Assembly (NCBI RefSeq): GCF_024213665.1
Contig: NZ_JANAVP010000006.1
Coordinates: 184,557 to 248,556, forward strand
DNA from: Streptomyces sp. A3M-1-3
GTDB lineage: Bacteria; Actinomycetota; Actinomycetes; Streptomycetales; Streptomycetaceae
Reading direction: 5' to 3'
Length of the DNA stretch: 64,000 bases
Every line of letters begins with the position of its first letter. Within the stretch, counting starts at the first letter, position 1. Position numbers and translations under genes: made by a program. Under the pieces are notes generated by a model. That model was not told the DNA's origin. It was given only the letters and a program-made list of their open reading frames with translations, and ran no database searches. Positions 34,229 to 41,537 of this stretch are shown one piece after another.

Positions 34229-35492
34229 TCCTTCGCTGCCCTACCCGCACCTGGGCTGGAACCCGGCGCCGGGCAGCGTGACGGAGATCAGCGCCCTGCA
34301 CACCAGGCTCAGCGCGTCGGCCACCTCGCTGGGCACCGCGCACCGGCTCATCGACCGGCTGCTGGGCGAGAGCGCGTACTGGCAGGGCGAGGCGGCGGAC
34401 GCGTTCCGCGAGGCGATCGACGGCGACCTGCCGCGCTACCTGAAGAACGCGCACCGCTCGGTGTCAAAGGCGGCGAAGCAGCTGCGCGCGTGGCACGAGG
34501 ATCTGGTGAGCTACCAGGCGCTGGCGCGAAAGTACGACGCGCAGGCGAAGGAACACCAGGCGGCGGTGGCAACGGCAGAATCCACCCACGCCACGGCCCG
34601 CACCGACCCGGACCTGGCGGCCCCGGACGCGTCCGCCGCGGAGACGGCAGCCGGGACCCTGGACGCGGCGGCGGCGTCGGTCACGAAGGCGAGGGCGGCG
34701 CTGGAGTCGGTCCGAAAGCTCGCCCGCGAGCTGGAGGAGACGCACCGGTCGGAGGCGTCGCGCATCGCGAAGGCCCTGAACGAGGCGACGGATCGGCTGG
34801 CGCCGCGGGAGCCGGGTCTCTTGAGCAAGGCGACAGAATGGCTGGACGAGAACCTCGGCGACGTTCTGTCCGCCATCGCCGCCACCGCCGGGTTGCTGGC
34901 CTTGTTGGCCACTGGGCCCGTTTCCGTACCCATTCTGCTCTTCGTAGCGGCCGGGGCCAGCCTGGGCGCATTCGCACTCCATGCACAAGATCCCAAGATT
35001 CAAGAGTCGCTGAGCGAAGCCATCACGGACCGCAAGTTCGACGCCGATTTCTGGGACAGCACAGTCACGTTGGCCAGTGACCTGCTGGGATTTGTGCCAG
35101 GCATCGCCGCCGTCACGCACGGGGCACGCGGAGCAACTACGGCTGCTCAAGCCGCGTCCGCCATCGCAGACACCAGCGTTCTCGGCGTGGCGCGCGCCGG
35201 GATACACGGCTTCAGCAGCACCTCAGCAACGGTGATGCGAGAGATGAAGGAAGTACAGAACCCACTAACCGAGTGGGCGTTGCGCAGCGCAAACCCGGCA
35301 GCGAGAACCGCCGTTGACTACGGATTGCCGTCCGCCGGAGTAGTGACATCCCTCGGTGATCTCACTCCACTCAGCAACGACGAGGAATACGAAGCCACAA
35401 CAACCGCGGTTGATGGCACACGTACCGCCGTCGATGACCTCCCGAACAACGCTGCCAAGGTCGTGCACGCGTGGACATCCTTGAATCCGTAG
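34221..35492 (+). CDS. Putative type VII-secreted protein (WxG N-terminus, hydrophobic middle)
   Basis: A 423-aa protein. Residues 1-100 form a WXG100-like helical hairpin with W54-Q-G (LLGESAYWQGEAADAFREAI); about 100-195 is an Ala-rich coiled coil; 213-253 is strongly hydrophobic (two possible membrane helices, LLALLATGPVSVPILLFVAA); the rest has Gly/Ala-rich helices and an unrecognised C-terminus ending AKVVHAWTSLNP. This order is known from putative T7SS-secreted proteins of Streptomyces. DNA composition changes from about 70 percent GC to about 55 percent near 34970, suggesting an exchanged C-terminal part as in polymorphic toxins, though no toxin catalytic motif was recognised. Confidence 0.65.
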   Translation: MADPSLPYPHLGWNPAPGSVTEISALHTRLSASATSLGTAHRLIDRLLGESAYWQGEAADAFREAIDGDLPRYLKNAHRSVSKAAKQLRAWHEDLVSYQALARKYDAQAKEHQAAVATAESTHATARTDPDLAAPDASAAETAAGTLDAAAASVTKARAALESVRKLARELEETHRSEASRIAKALNEATDRLAPREPGLLSKATEWLDENLGDVLSAIAATAGLLALLATGPVSVPILLFVAAGASLGAFALHAQDPKIQESLSEAITDRKFDADFWDSTVTLASDLLGFVPGIAAVTHGARGATTAAQAASAIADTSVLGVARAGIHGFSSTSATVMREMKEVQNPLTEWALRSANPAARTAVDYGLPSAGVVTSLGDLTPLSNDEEYEATTTAVDGTRTAVDDLPNNAAKVVHAWTSLNP

Positions 35493-36169
35493 CAACAGAT
35501 GCGAGGCGATCTCTCATTCTCCCCCAGACAGACGAGTCCTGCCCGGCGATTTGGTTCCGACTTCCGCCGGGCTACCACGACATCAAGCCAGTCGGCAGGG
35601 ACGAGCTTGAGGAAGCCCTCACGACAGTCGTTGGCCCGCCTGGTAACGCCGCACTCTCGGTTGACGAGGCGTTGAACGAAGCAGGGCTCCTGATGGACTT
35701 AGTACGTGACTTCCACCATCACGGCGGCGTTCATTCAGCCTTCGGACTGCACCGGGAGGGATCGAACCGTGCCACCGTCTCGTTCTTCACCCTTTCCGCG
35801 CTCTCGACTGTGACACGCGATCCAAATCTGGCCGTGGCAAGGGTTGCAAGCTCCCTCGCGCAATCGCCGATGTGGGGCACCCGCAGCCATGCTGTCCTGG
35901 AGTTGGCATGCAGCCTCCCCGCGGCGTTGGTGACGGGAGTGTTGGAGACTCCTTCGAAAGTCAGCGTTTTCCAGGCTCGGCTAGCCGTCTCCTATCCCAG
36001 CGGTGCATACATCGCCGTCGCGGACCTAACAAGCCCCTCTGTCGAGCATAGCGATGCGTACACAGCCATCCTCGAGAGCATTGGCCAGACCATCTCCTTC
36101 ACCGATCCCAATACCCCTGCCACCTCGGCTCAGGCGGGCACTTCTCGTATTCTGGAGTTGCTTCCATGA
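35471..36169 (+). CDS. Unknown 232-aa protein in the type VII-like module
   Basis: Starts at a GTG overlapping the upstream gene by 22 bp and ends in an ATGA overlap with the next gene, so it is tightly coupled to both. It is soluble, with beta-rich segments (PAIWFRLPPGYHDIKPVG near the start, TVSFFTLSALSTVTRDPNLA in the middle). No family recognised. Lower GC than the genome average. By position it could be an immunity protein or a chaperone for the larger secreted protein; there is no direct evidence. Confidence 0.6.
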   Translation: MDILESVATDARRSLILPQTDESCPAIWFRLPPGYHDIKPVGRDELEEALTTVVGPPGNAALSVDEALNEAGLLMDLVRDFHHHGGVHSAFGLHREGSNRATVSFFTLSALSTVTRDPNLAVARVASSLAQSPMWGTRSHAVLELACSLPAALVTGVLETPSKVSVFQARLAVSYPSGAYIAVADLTSPSVEHSDAYTAILESIGQTISFTDPNTPATSAQAGTSRILELLP

Positions 36170-36783
36170 ACTCACAGCCGACACCGGTTCCGGTAGTTGC
36201 AGCAGCCCTCGATCATCCACCAACGCTGATGGGACACCGACGACTCGTTCGGCGACGCCAGCTGGAATTACTGGCCGTGATCTGCGTTCCCGTGAGTGCG
36301 CTTGTCGCAGCGTTGCGTTACCCGGCTTCGGACTGGCTGATCTCGATTGCCGCCGTGACTGGGGTTCTCGCGGTGACAGTTGCGCCGCTTGCGGCCATCG
36401 GGCTGGCATCCACCACGCGTTCCCGGCGTATCCTCCGGCATTACCCGTGGCGCGCGTTCACTTGCACGCTTCTTGAGCCTCTGGGGGAAGGGCATGAACT
36501 GCACATCGCGCTGCGAAGCGACCAAGGTCGGGAAGTCCGTTTGCAGCCAATCCCGTTTCGCTGCAATGTACTGCGGCACGCCAAGGGCCATCCCGACACC
36601 ATCTGGTTTGCCGGTGACTTGGAGTGCGGCGGGGTAGTCTCGCCCGTCGGCGGCCACTATCCGGTCCGGGTAATCCGGTATCCGCGCAACACGGCTCTCT
36701 CGCTGCTTGGTACGGACTCGGGCGCCCTGACCGAGAAGGCCGGCCTTGCGAGGAACGGGAAGTACCGCAGACTCTCGTACTAG
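36166..36783 (+). CDS. Unknown two-span membrane protein in the type VII-like module
   Basis: A 205-aa protein with an N-terminal cytoplasmic segment, two membrane helices (about 34-50, LLAVICVPVSALVAAL, and 57-82, LISIAAVTGVLAVTVAPLAA) and a C-terminal soluble domain of beta character (HELHIALRSDQGREVRLQPI). Its ATG overlaps the stop of the previous gene (ATGA). No family recognised. Fourth and last gene of the module; membrane location would suit an immunity protein against a membrane-active partner, which is speculation. Confidence 0.6.
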   Translation: MNSQPTPVPVVAAALDHPPTLMGHRRLVRRRQLELLAVICVPVSALVAALRYPASDWLISIAAVTGVLAVTVAPLAAIGLASTTRSRRILRHYPWRAFTCTLLEPLGEGHELHIALRSDQGREVRLQPIPFRCNVLRHAKGHPDTIWFAGDLECGGVVSPVGGHYPVRVIRYPRNTALSLLGTDSGALTEKAGLARNGKYRRLSY

Positions 36784-36851
36784 GGTCTGTCGTGACAAAT
36801 GATCAGTATTTCGCCGAGGTCGGGTGAACGGGCAATGACATTGCTGAGGTG

Positions 36852-36990
36852 ATGGTGCGCCGCGATGCTGGGCCCGTGCCGGGACAGAGGAAGCGGAAGC
36901 AGCTGCAGGAGGGTCGCCAGCGGGCTGCCGCCCGCTTCGCTCCTGGCGCGGTACGCTGGGAAGTGCTCTTCGAGACAAATGGCGCGCTCA
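36852..36990 (+). pseudogene. 5' fragment of an unidentified gene
   Basis: From an ATG after GAGGTG the frame reads MVRRDAGPVPGQRKRKQLQE, then RFAPGAVRWEVLFET, which looks like a genuine actinobacterial N-terminus (I recall similar small proteins but not a function). After about 36985 the frame runs antisense through the GMC-oxidoreductase remnant, so the gene is cut at that point. The end coordinate is approximate. The 68 bp before it hold no gene. Confidence 0.4.
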
Positions 36991-37019
36991 GGTTCGGCGC
37001 CTGCGAGCTGAGAACGCGC

Positions 37020-37309
37020 CATGGAGTTCAGCGACGAGCTGCCACCGAGCGTACGGCCACGAGGCCACTACAACTCCCGCCCGCCCAGCCCCGGTTGCTT
37101 GGATGTGGTGAAGTTCCAGTCGGGCGTCGTCTTGAAGAGCTTCGGAAAGGCCGCCAGAATTCGCACCTCCGGCTTACGGTCACGACCGCCCGACTCGACG
37201 AGCGCGACGCGCACCGAGGGATCCTCTGAGAGCGCGCGGCCAGCACGCAGCCGACCGAGCCGGCTCCCACGATCACGTAGTCGTAGACCGCACCTGCACG
37301 GCTCAACAT
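37020..37309 (-). pseudogene. N-terminal remnant of a GMC oxidoreductase
   Basis: From an ATG at 37309 the minus strand reads YDYVIVGAGSVGCVLAAR (FAD-binding motif), then must change frame near 37233, where one base is missing, to continue LSEDPSVRVALVESGG, FPKLFKTTPDWNFTTSKQPG and GGREL. An in-frame TAG (37068-37070) follows, then WPRGRTLGGSSSLNSM, the next GMC motif, after which similarity ends near 37020. Frameshift, stop codon and loss of some 450 residues make it non-functional. Intact relatives are choline dehydrogenase-like alcohol oxidases. Confidence 0.85.
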
Positions 37310-37385
37310 GGCCCACCTGGTTGGTTGTTGTCGGTGCGGGGTACAGCATGACCGCGCACCGCATCCGCTGCCAGGGGGCCATCGG

Positions 37386-37634
37386 TCAGCGAGGCGGGCG
37401 CCTCAGGCGGAGTCGCTCCTGCTCGGAGAGCCCGCCCCAGACTCCGAACCGCTCGTCGTTGGCGAGCGCGTACTCCAGGCACGCGGCTCTGCCCTCGCAG
37501 GCCGCGCACAGCTGCTTGGCTTCCCGCGTGGAGCTGCCCGGCTCGGGGTAGAAGAACTCGGGCCCGGTCTGTGCGCACAGCGCCTGCTCCTGCCAGGCGA
37601 GTGCGCAATCGTCGGCGATGGTGTTGATCGGCAT
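37386..37634 (-). CDS. WhiB family iron-sulfur transcription factor
   Basis: An 82-aa Wbl protein. Cluster-binding cysteines are in ALCAQTG (first) and QLCAACEGRAAC (C-x2-C-x5-C); the turn FGVWGGLSEQER and the basic tail RLRLRRPPR complete the family pattern. Wbl proteins bind [4Fe-4S], partner the primary sigma factor and regulate development or stress genes. The ATG at 37634 places the first Cys at the usual distance. By neighbourhood it may correspond to S. coelicolor WblJ, which is inference. Confidence 0.92.
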   Translation of the reverse strand: MPINTIADDCALAWQEQALCAQTGPEFFYPEPGSSTREAKQLCAACEGRAACLEYALANDERFGVWGGLSEQERLRLRRPPR

Positions 37635-37692
37635 GCAGGCGACGGTGCCGGGTCGGGATGAACGTCCGGTCAACGAACGATCAACGTGCCTC

Positions 37693-38487
37693 TCATGCCG
37701 TCTCGGGGTAGGCGCTCTTGATTACCGCGAAGCGCGCGCCGTACGGGTCCGCGAGCTTGGCGAAGCGGCCCACGCCCTCCATGTCCATGGGCGCCATCCG
37801 CACCTTGCCACCCAGTTCCTGGGCCTTGGCAACCGCCGCGTCGCAGTCGGCCACCTCGAAGTACGGCAGCCAGTACGCCCCGGTCTGCGCCTCTGTGGGC
37901 TCCGAGGCGAGCGGCACAATGCCGCCGAAGGCGGCGTCATCGCCGCCCCCCGAGGGCTTGACCATGGCGTATGAACCGCCCGCGAAGGGCATCTCGGAGG
38001 ATTCCCAGCCGAACACGCTGCCGTAGAAGGCAACTGCTGCGGCCGGTTCGGCGGTGTACAGCTCGGCCCAGCACAGCGTGTTCTCGTCGGTGACCGCGTC
38101 GAGGCCCTTGTTCTGCCTGGGCTGCCAGGTCGCGAACGAGGCTCCCGCGGGGTCGGAGAACACGGCCATCCGGCCCAGGTCGAAGACATCCATCGGCTCG
38201 GACAGGACCGATCCGCCGCCCTGCTCGACCGACTTCGCGGTCGCGTCGGCGTCCGGGCTCTGGAAGTACACCGACCAGGCGGAATCTCCCTGCTCCTCGG
38301 GGAGGGCCATGCAGCCCGCGACGGTCTTCTCGCCGAGCCGGAACATGCCGTAGCCGCCTGCTTCCGGCCCTGCCGACAGGAATTGCCAGCCGAAGAGGCC
38401 GCCGTAGAAGGTACTGGCACCCTCGATGTCGGGTGTACCGAAATCGATCCAGTTGGGGGCGCCCGTGACGTAACGGGTGGTGAGCAT
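37693..38487 (-). CDS. VOC family protein with two glyoxalase domains
   Basis: A 264-aa vicinal-oxygen-chelate protein made of two glyoxalase/bleomycin-resistance modules. First: GAPNWIDFGTPDIEGASTFY to about 125; second: WAELYTAEPAAAVAFYGSVF to the C-terminus, ending DPYGARFAVIKSA. It resembles the mycobacterial 27-kDa antigen/CFP32 type of secreted-or-cytosolic VOC protein; no signal peptide is present here. Metal-site residues are not obvious, and substrate is unknown. A strong ribosome binding site (AAGGAG) precedes the ATG at 38487. Confidence 0.9.
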   Translation of the reverse strand: MLTTRYVTGAPNWIDFGTPDIEGASTFYGGLFGWQFLSAGPEAGGYGMFRLGEKTVAGCMALPEEQGDSAWSVYFQSPDADATAKSVEQGGGSVLSEPMDVFDLGRMAVFSDPAGASFATWQPRQNKGLDAVTDENTLCWAELYTAEPAAAVAFYGSVFGWESSEMPFAGGSYAMVKPSGGGDDAAFGGIVPLASEPTEAQTGAYWLPYFEVADCDAAVAKAQELGGKVRMAPMDMEGVGRFAKLADPYGARFAVIKSAYPETA

Positions 38488-38631
38488 GATTTCGCTCCTT
38501 CGATGGTTCCCGTGTGTCCTGTTGTCCCGAGTCTTGCACCGGCCACTGACAATTCGCGGCAGGCGCGAAATGCCTTGCTCCGACGCCCCCGGGTCGTACA
38601 GGGATCGGGCGCATGACGACCAGAACGGCCC

Positions 38632-38960
38632 ATGCCGCGTAAGCCCCCCGATGGTGCGGCGGCCGGCGCCTGGGGCACTGCGACCGCCACGCCCCTGGCC
38701 CCGTATCCCCGTCTCCCCGGCCCGCGTCGCGGGCTGCAGACCCTCACCAGCACCGTCGACGCATACGGCCGCGCACACTGGCTGCTCGCCGATCCCGCCG
38801 CTCACCGGGAGCGCCGTCGAGCCGGAGTCGTACGGCACGCTCGTGCGCGCGGACGGCACCGCTCTCGGCCGACGGCGGATGGTTTGCCCGTGGGCCGCGT
38901 ATGTACGTACAGGACGAGCAGGACGGGGCCTGGGGCGTCCTGGACCTGTCCGCACGATAA
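38632..38960 (+). pseudogene. Possible frameshifted gene of unknown function
   Basis: Three plus-strand frames succeed one another with protein-like sequence: first LQTLTSTVDAYGRAHWLLAD (from an ATG at 38632), then EPESYGTLVRADGTALG in a second frame, then GGWFARGPRMYVQDEQDGAW and GVLDLSAR ending at TAA 38958-38960 in a third. Two single-base changes would join them into one protein of about 110 residues. Either an eroded gene or sequence errors. The 144 bp before it (38488-38631) show nothing recognisable. Confidence 0.4.
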
Positions 38961-38978
38961 TCCTCTCCGCGCGAGAAA

Positions 38979-39008
38979 GGCCCTCGCGGAGTACGTTCCG
39001 CGAGGGCC
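38979..39008. terminator. Hairpin terminator, 12-bp stem
   Basis: GGCCCTCGCGGA (38979-38990) pairs perfectly with TCCGCGAGGGCC (38997-39008) around GTACGT. It lies between the plus-strand broken gene and the end of the minus-strand DM13 gene, and can serve both. Confidence 0.75.
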
Positions 39009-39044
39009 CCGGCGGCTCCTCCGCCCCGGCTCGTGCGCCCCGGC

Positions 39045-39611
39045 TCACACTCCCCGTACCGCGACCAGATCCGCCGCGCCGAAGGAGACCGAGAAGCGCT
39101 TGCACCAGATCACCGCGCTCTTGAAGCCGGACAGATCGGTGCCGGCCGGCACGACGTAGTTCTGGTTGCCCAGGTTGCCCTTGAGGCCGGCCAGTTGGAC
39201 CGCGCCGTCACCGAGTCCGGCCTCCACGTCCTGCGCCGAACGCTTGGAGAGGTAGACGCGGACATCGGGGCCCTCGTCGGTCTTCAGGTCCTCGAACCGC
39301 AGCACCTGCCCGCCGTCGGCGAGGCGGACGGTCTTGGCCGTGCCGCTGGTGGAGTGCTCGTGCGAGACGAAGCTGCCCCGCGCGAGCTCCTGCGGCCCGG
39401 CGGCAGGCGACTCGGGGGCCGCCTCCGGCGACTCGGCGGCTGCCCCCGGCTGCTCGGGGGCCGACGCCGACGGCGCCGCGGTGGGCAGCGACTCGTCGAC
39501 GGTCGTGTTGGTGAACAACTTCCAGGGCTGGAAGAGGTAGAGCGCGAAGGCGGCGAGGACAGCCAGCACCAGGAAGGCCGGAACCAGTGTGCGGCGGGTG
39601 AAGAGCTTCAT
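39045..39611 (-). CDS. Membrane-anchored DM13 domain protein
   Basis: A 188-aa protein: a short basic N-terminus, one membrane anchor (LVPAFLVLAVLAAFALYLF), a Pro/Ala/Glu/Ser-rich linker with repeated PESPEAAPE elements (about 45-80) and a C-terminal DM13 domain (about 82-188). DM13 features are RGSFVSHEHSTSGTAKTVRL, VLRFEDLKTDEGPDVRVYLS, LKGNLGNQNYVVP and the Cys-containing VIWCKRFSVSFG. DM13 is proposed to act in redox or electron transfer through a conserved Cys. It faces outward from the membrane near the secreted laccase. The ATG at 39611 gives a normal anchor. Confidence 0.88.
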   Translation of the reverse strand: MKLFTRRTLVPAFLVLAVLAAFALYLFQPWKLFTNTTVDESLPTAAPSASAPEQPGAAAESPEAAPESPAAGPQELARGSFVSHEHSTSGTAKTVRLADGGQVLRFEDLKTDEGPDVRVYLSKRSAQDVEAGLGDGAVQLAGLKGNLGNQNYVVPAGTDLSGFKSAVIWCKRFSVSFGAADLVAVRGV

Positions 39612-39699
39612 GCCCCCAGTCAACACTGGCCGGCGGCCCCGCTCATCCCTGGGCGCCGTCTCGTAAGACTCCGGTAATCCCTCCCGGCCCGAACGGGGG

Positions 39700-40287
39700 T
39701 CAGCCGCTTGCGCCCACCTCGTTGTTCGGCGCCCCGTCGCCCACCGGCGGCAGATCACCACGCTCGACCGGCTGTCCGCCCGGGTCCGTACCAGCGCTGT
39801 CGGGGAGCACGGCGTCCAGCTCCTCGTCGTCCGCCACGTGCGCCGACTCCGCGGCGCGGCGCAGGGTTTCGCGGTCCACGCGCGTGCTGTCCGCGCTGAG
39901 CCGTACCACGTGTGCGTCCGTGGCGGCACCCTCGCTGCGCGCGTACTCGTGGGTGCCTGCCGACGTGCGGTACCAGTTTTCGCCGTCCCGCTCACACCCG
40001 GAACAGCTCTTCCCGTCCAGCTTCCCACGGTCGACCGAGAGCGTGATCATTTCGCCGGTCTTGGAGGTGTAGGTGGCCTGGAAGCCGTCATGGCCGATGA
40101 CTCCGACCGACATCTTCGCCACTTCGTATCCTGGCACCTCGGTCACATGGATCAGCTCGATCGCAGACTGCTTGGCCTCCGCTCGGGCCTCAAGTTCCGT
40201 GCGGTCGACCGAAGACGGCTCTGTGCCACAGGCCGTGAGCACGAGCGGCAGCAGCAGGGCCGGGAGGAGGCGAAGGGGGCGGGGCAT
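39700..40287 (-). CDS. Putative lipoprotein
   Basis: A 195-aa protein with a lipoprotein signal: PLRLLPALLLPLVLTACGTE, lipobox LTAC with the lipidated Cys near residue 20. The mature part has a beta-rich region (GYEVAKMSVGVIGHDGFQAT) and two Cys (SCSGCERDGENWYRT) that could form a disulfide or small metal site, and a Pro/Gly-rich tail. No family recognised. Same strand as the DM13 and laccase genes, with separate spacers. Confidence 0.75.
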   Translation of the reverse strand: MPRPLRLLPALLLPLVLTACGTEPSSVDRTELEARAEAKQSAIELIHVTEVPGYEVAKMSVGVIGHDGFQATYTSKTGEMITLSVDRGKLDGKSCSGCERDGENWYRTSAGTHEYARSEGAATDAHVVRLSADSTRVDRETLRRAAESAHVADDEELDAVLPDSAGTDPGGQPVERGDLPPVGDGAPNNEVGASG

Positions 40288-40353
40288 GTGCTCATCCTGC
40301 CGCATACCCGCACATTCATACGACGAGCCAATGTACGTCAATCCGTGCGACGC

Positions 40354-41328
40354 TCAGTGCGCCGCGTGCCCCTGCGGATGGTGCGGCTCGTAGCCCGGGA
40401 TCGTGCCGTCCGGTTTGGCGACCAGGAAGAGCCCGGCCATGCCCATGTCGGAGTGGCTCTGCACATGGCAGTGGTACATCCAGGCTCCCGCCCCGACGTG
40501 TTCCCCCGCGATGATCTGGAAGCCGAAGGAGTCCGCCGGGCCGGTGATCTTGGTGTCGACGATCCTGCTGGGGTCGGCGGGGCCCTCCAGCAGTCCGGTT
40601 CTGTTGTCCGCCCAGCGATGACCGTGCATATGGAACGTGTGGTAGAACTCGCCGTGCGTGATCATGACGATCTCCACCCGGTCACCCACGGTCGCCTTGA
40701 AGTCGGGGCTCTGATCGCCGGGTTTGTTGTTGATGGTCATGTCGTTGAAGACGATCGTGAACTGCTTGTCCGGCAGGATGTCACCCTTCCTGCGCACCAC
40801 CAGCGGCCCGTAGAGGCCCTTGCGGATGCCCCCGGTGCCGTGGTCCGTACCGACGACATGGTCGTGGTAGTGCCAGTAACCTGCGCTGCCCGCACGCCAG
40901 GTGCCGTCCTTGCGCTTGCCCGGTGCGTGGGTGCGCCAGGTGTACGTACGCGTGCCGCCCGGCTCCACATGGCTCTTGCTGAGCTTGGTCCCGTCGCTCG
41001 CGATGTCGTGGTCGACGCCGTGGACATGCAGGCTGACGGGGACGTCCATGGTGTTCACGAACTCGATGTGCAGGGTGTCGCCCTCGATCAGCTCGATCGG
41101 CGGGCCGGGGATGGTCGCCTTGCCCTTCTCGAGCCCGTAGCCCAACTGCCCGTCCGCCAACTTCTCGGCGTACAGCTTCATATGGCGGACCTGCCCGCCG
41201 GCCGGTGCCGTCTTGGGCGCGCCCTCCGCCGAGTTGGCCGCGGGGGTGGCGAGCGACAACGATGTCACTCCGGTCGCCGCGACCGCGACGCCCGCCAGGA
41301 GACGCCGGTTGAAGCTCCGTCGGTCCAC
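40354..41328 (-). CDS. Two-domain small laccase (multicopper oxidase)
   Basis: A 324-aa exported multicopper oxidase with only two cupredoxin domains, the Streptomyces small-laccase type that works as a trimer and oxidises phenols with reduction of oxygen to water. The N-terminus [19 protein letters not shown] is a Tat signal. Copper ligands are in [31 protein letters not shown] and the type 1/trinuclear [14 protein letters not shown]. Length and gene order fit S. coelicolor SLAC (SCO6712, from memory). The start is a GTG at 41328 with AAGGAG upstream. It diverges from the sugar-dehydrogenase-like gene. Confidence 0.94.
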   Translation of the reverse strand: MDRRSFNRRLLAGVAVAATGVTSLSLATPAANSAEGAPKTAPAGGQVRHMKLYAEKLADGQLGYGLEKGKATIPGPPIELIEGDTLHIEFVNTMDVPVSLHVHGVDHDIASDGTKLSKSHVEPGGTRTYTWRTHAPGKRKDGTWRAGSAGYWHYHDHVVGTDHGTGGIRKGLYGPLVVRRKGDILPDKQFTIVFNDMTINNKPGDQSPDFKATVGDRVEIVMITHGEFYHTFHMHGHRWADNRTGLLEGPADPSRIVDTKITGPADSFGFQIIAGEHVGAGAWMYHCHVQSHSDMGMAGLFLVAKPDGTIPGYEPHHPQGHAAH

Positions 41329-41437
41329 GCTGAACTCCTTACTGCTGTACGGAGATTGACGGGGCACGCGAGAGGCGCACGAGACCCCTGGGACGGCCCA
41401 CACGGTAGCCGGGGGATCTTCGTTTATCCACACCATG

Positions 41438-41529
41438 GACAAAGTTGGTTGGATCGCGGCCATACCTATTGGCGAGTCGGCCAAAGAGGTCTACCTTCAT
41501 CGGCTGTTGCAGTGACCAAAGTTGGGTGG
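41438..41529. repeat. Direct repeat GACAAAGTTGG / GACCAAAGTTGG in the divergent spacer
   Basis: The 209-bp spacer between laccase and the ThuA/dehydrogenase gene contains GACAAAGTTGGTTGG near 41438-41452 and GACCAAAGTTGGGTGG near 41514-41529, about 76 bp apart; the second copy lies directly before the ATG at 41538. They may be binding sites for a regulator of the operon, and the second overlaps the ribosome binding region. Confidence 0.4.
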
Positions 41530-41537
41530 GTGAACAC

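Noticed and set aside
33926..36783. Complete type VII secretion system
   Set aside because: No EccC-type ATPase, EccB/D/E membrane component or mycosin gene occurs in the window; only substrate-like proteins are present.
36784..36851. Insertion sequence end after the type VII-like module (the string beginning GGGTCTGTCGTGACAAATGA)
   Set aside because: It resembles termini of some Streptomyces elements, but no matching inverted end, target duplication or transposase was found.
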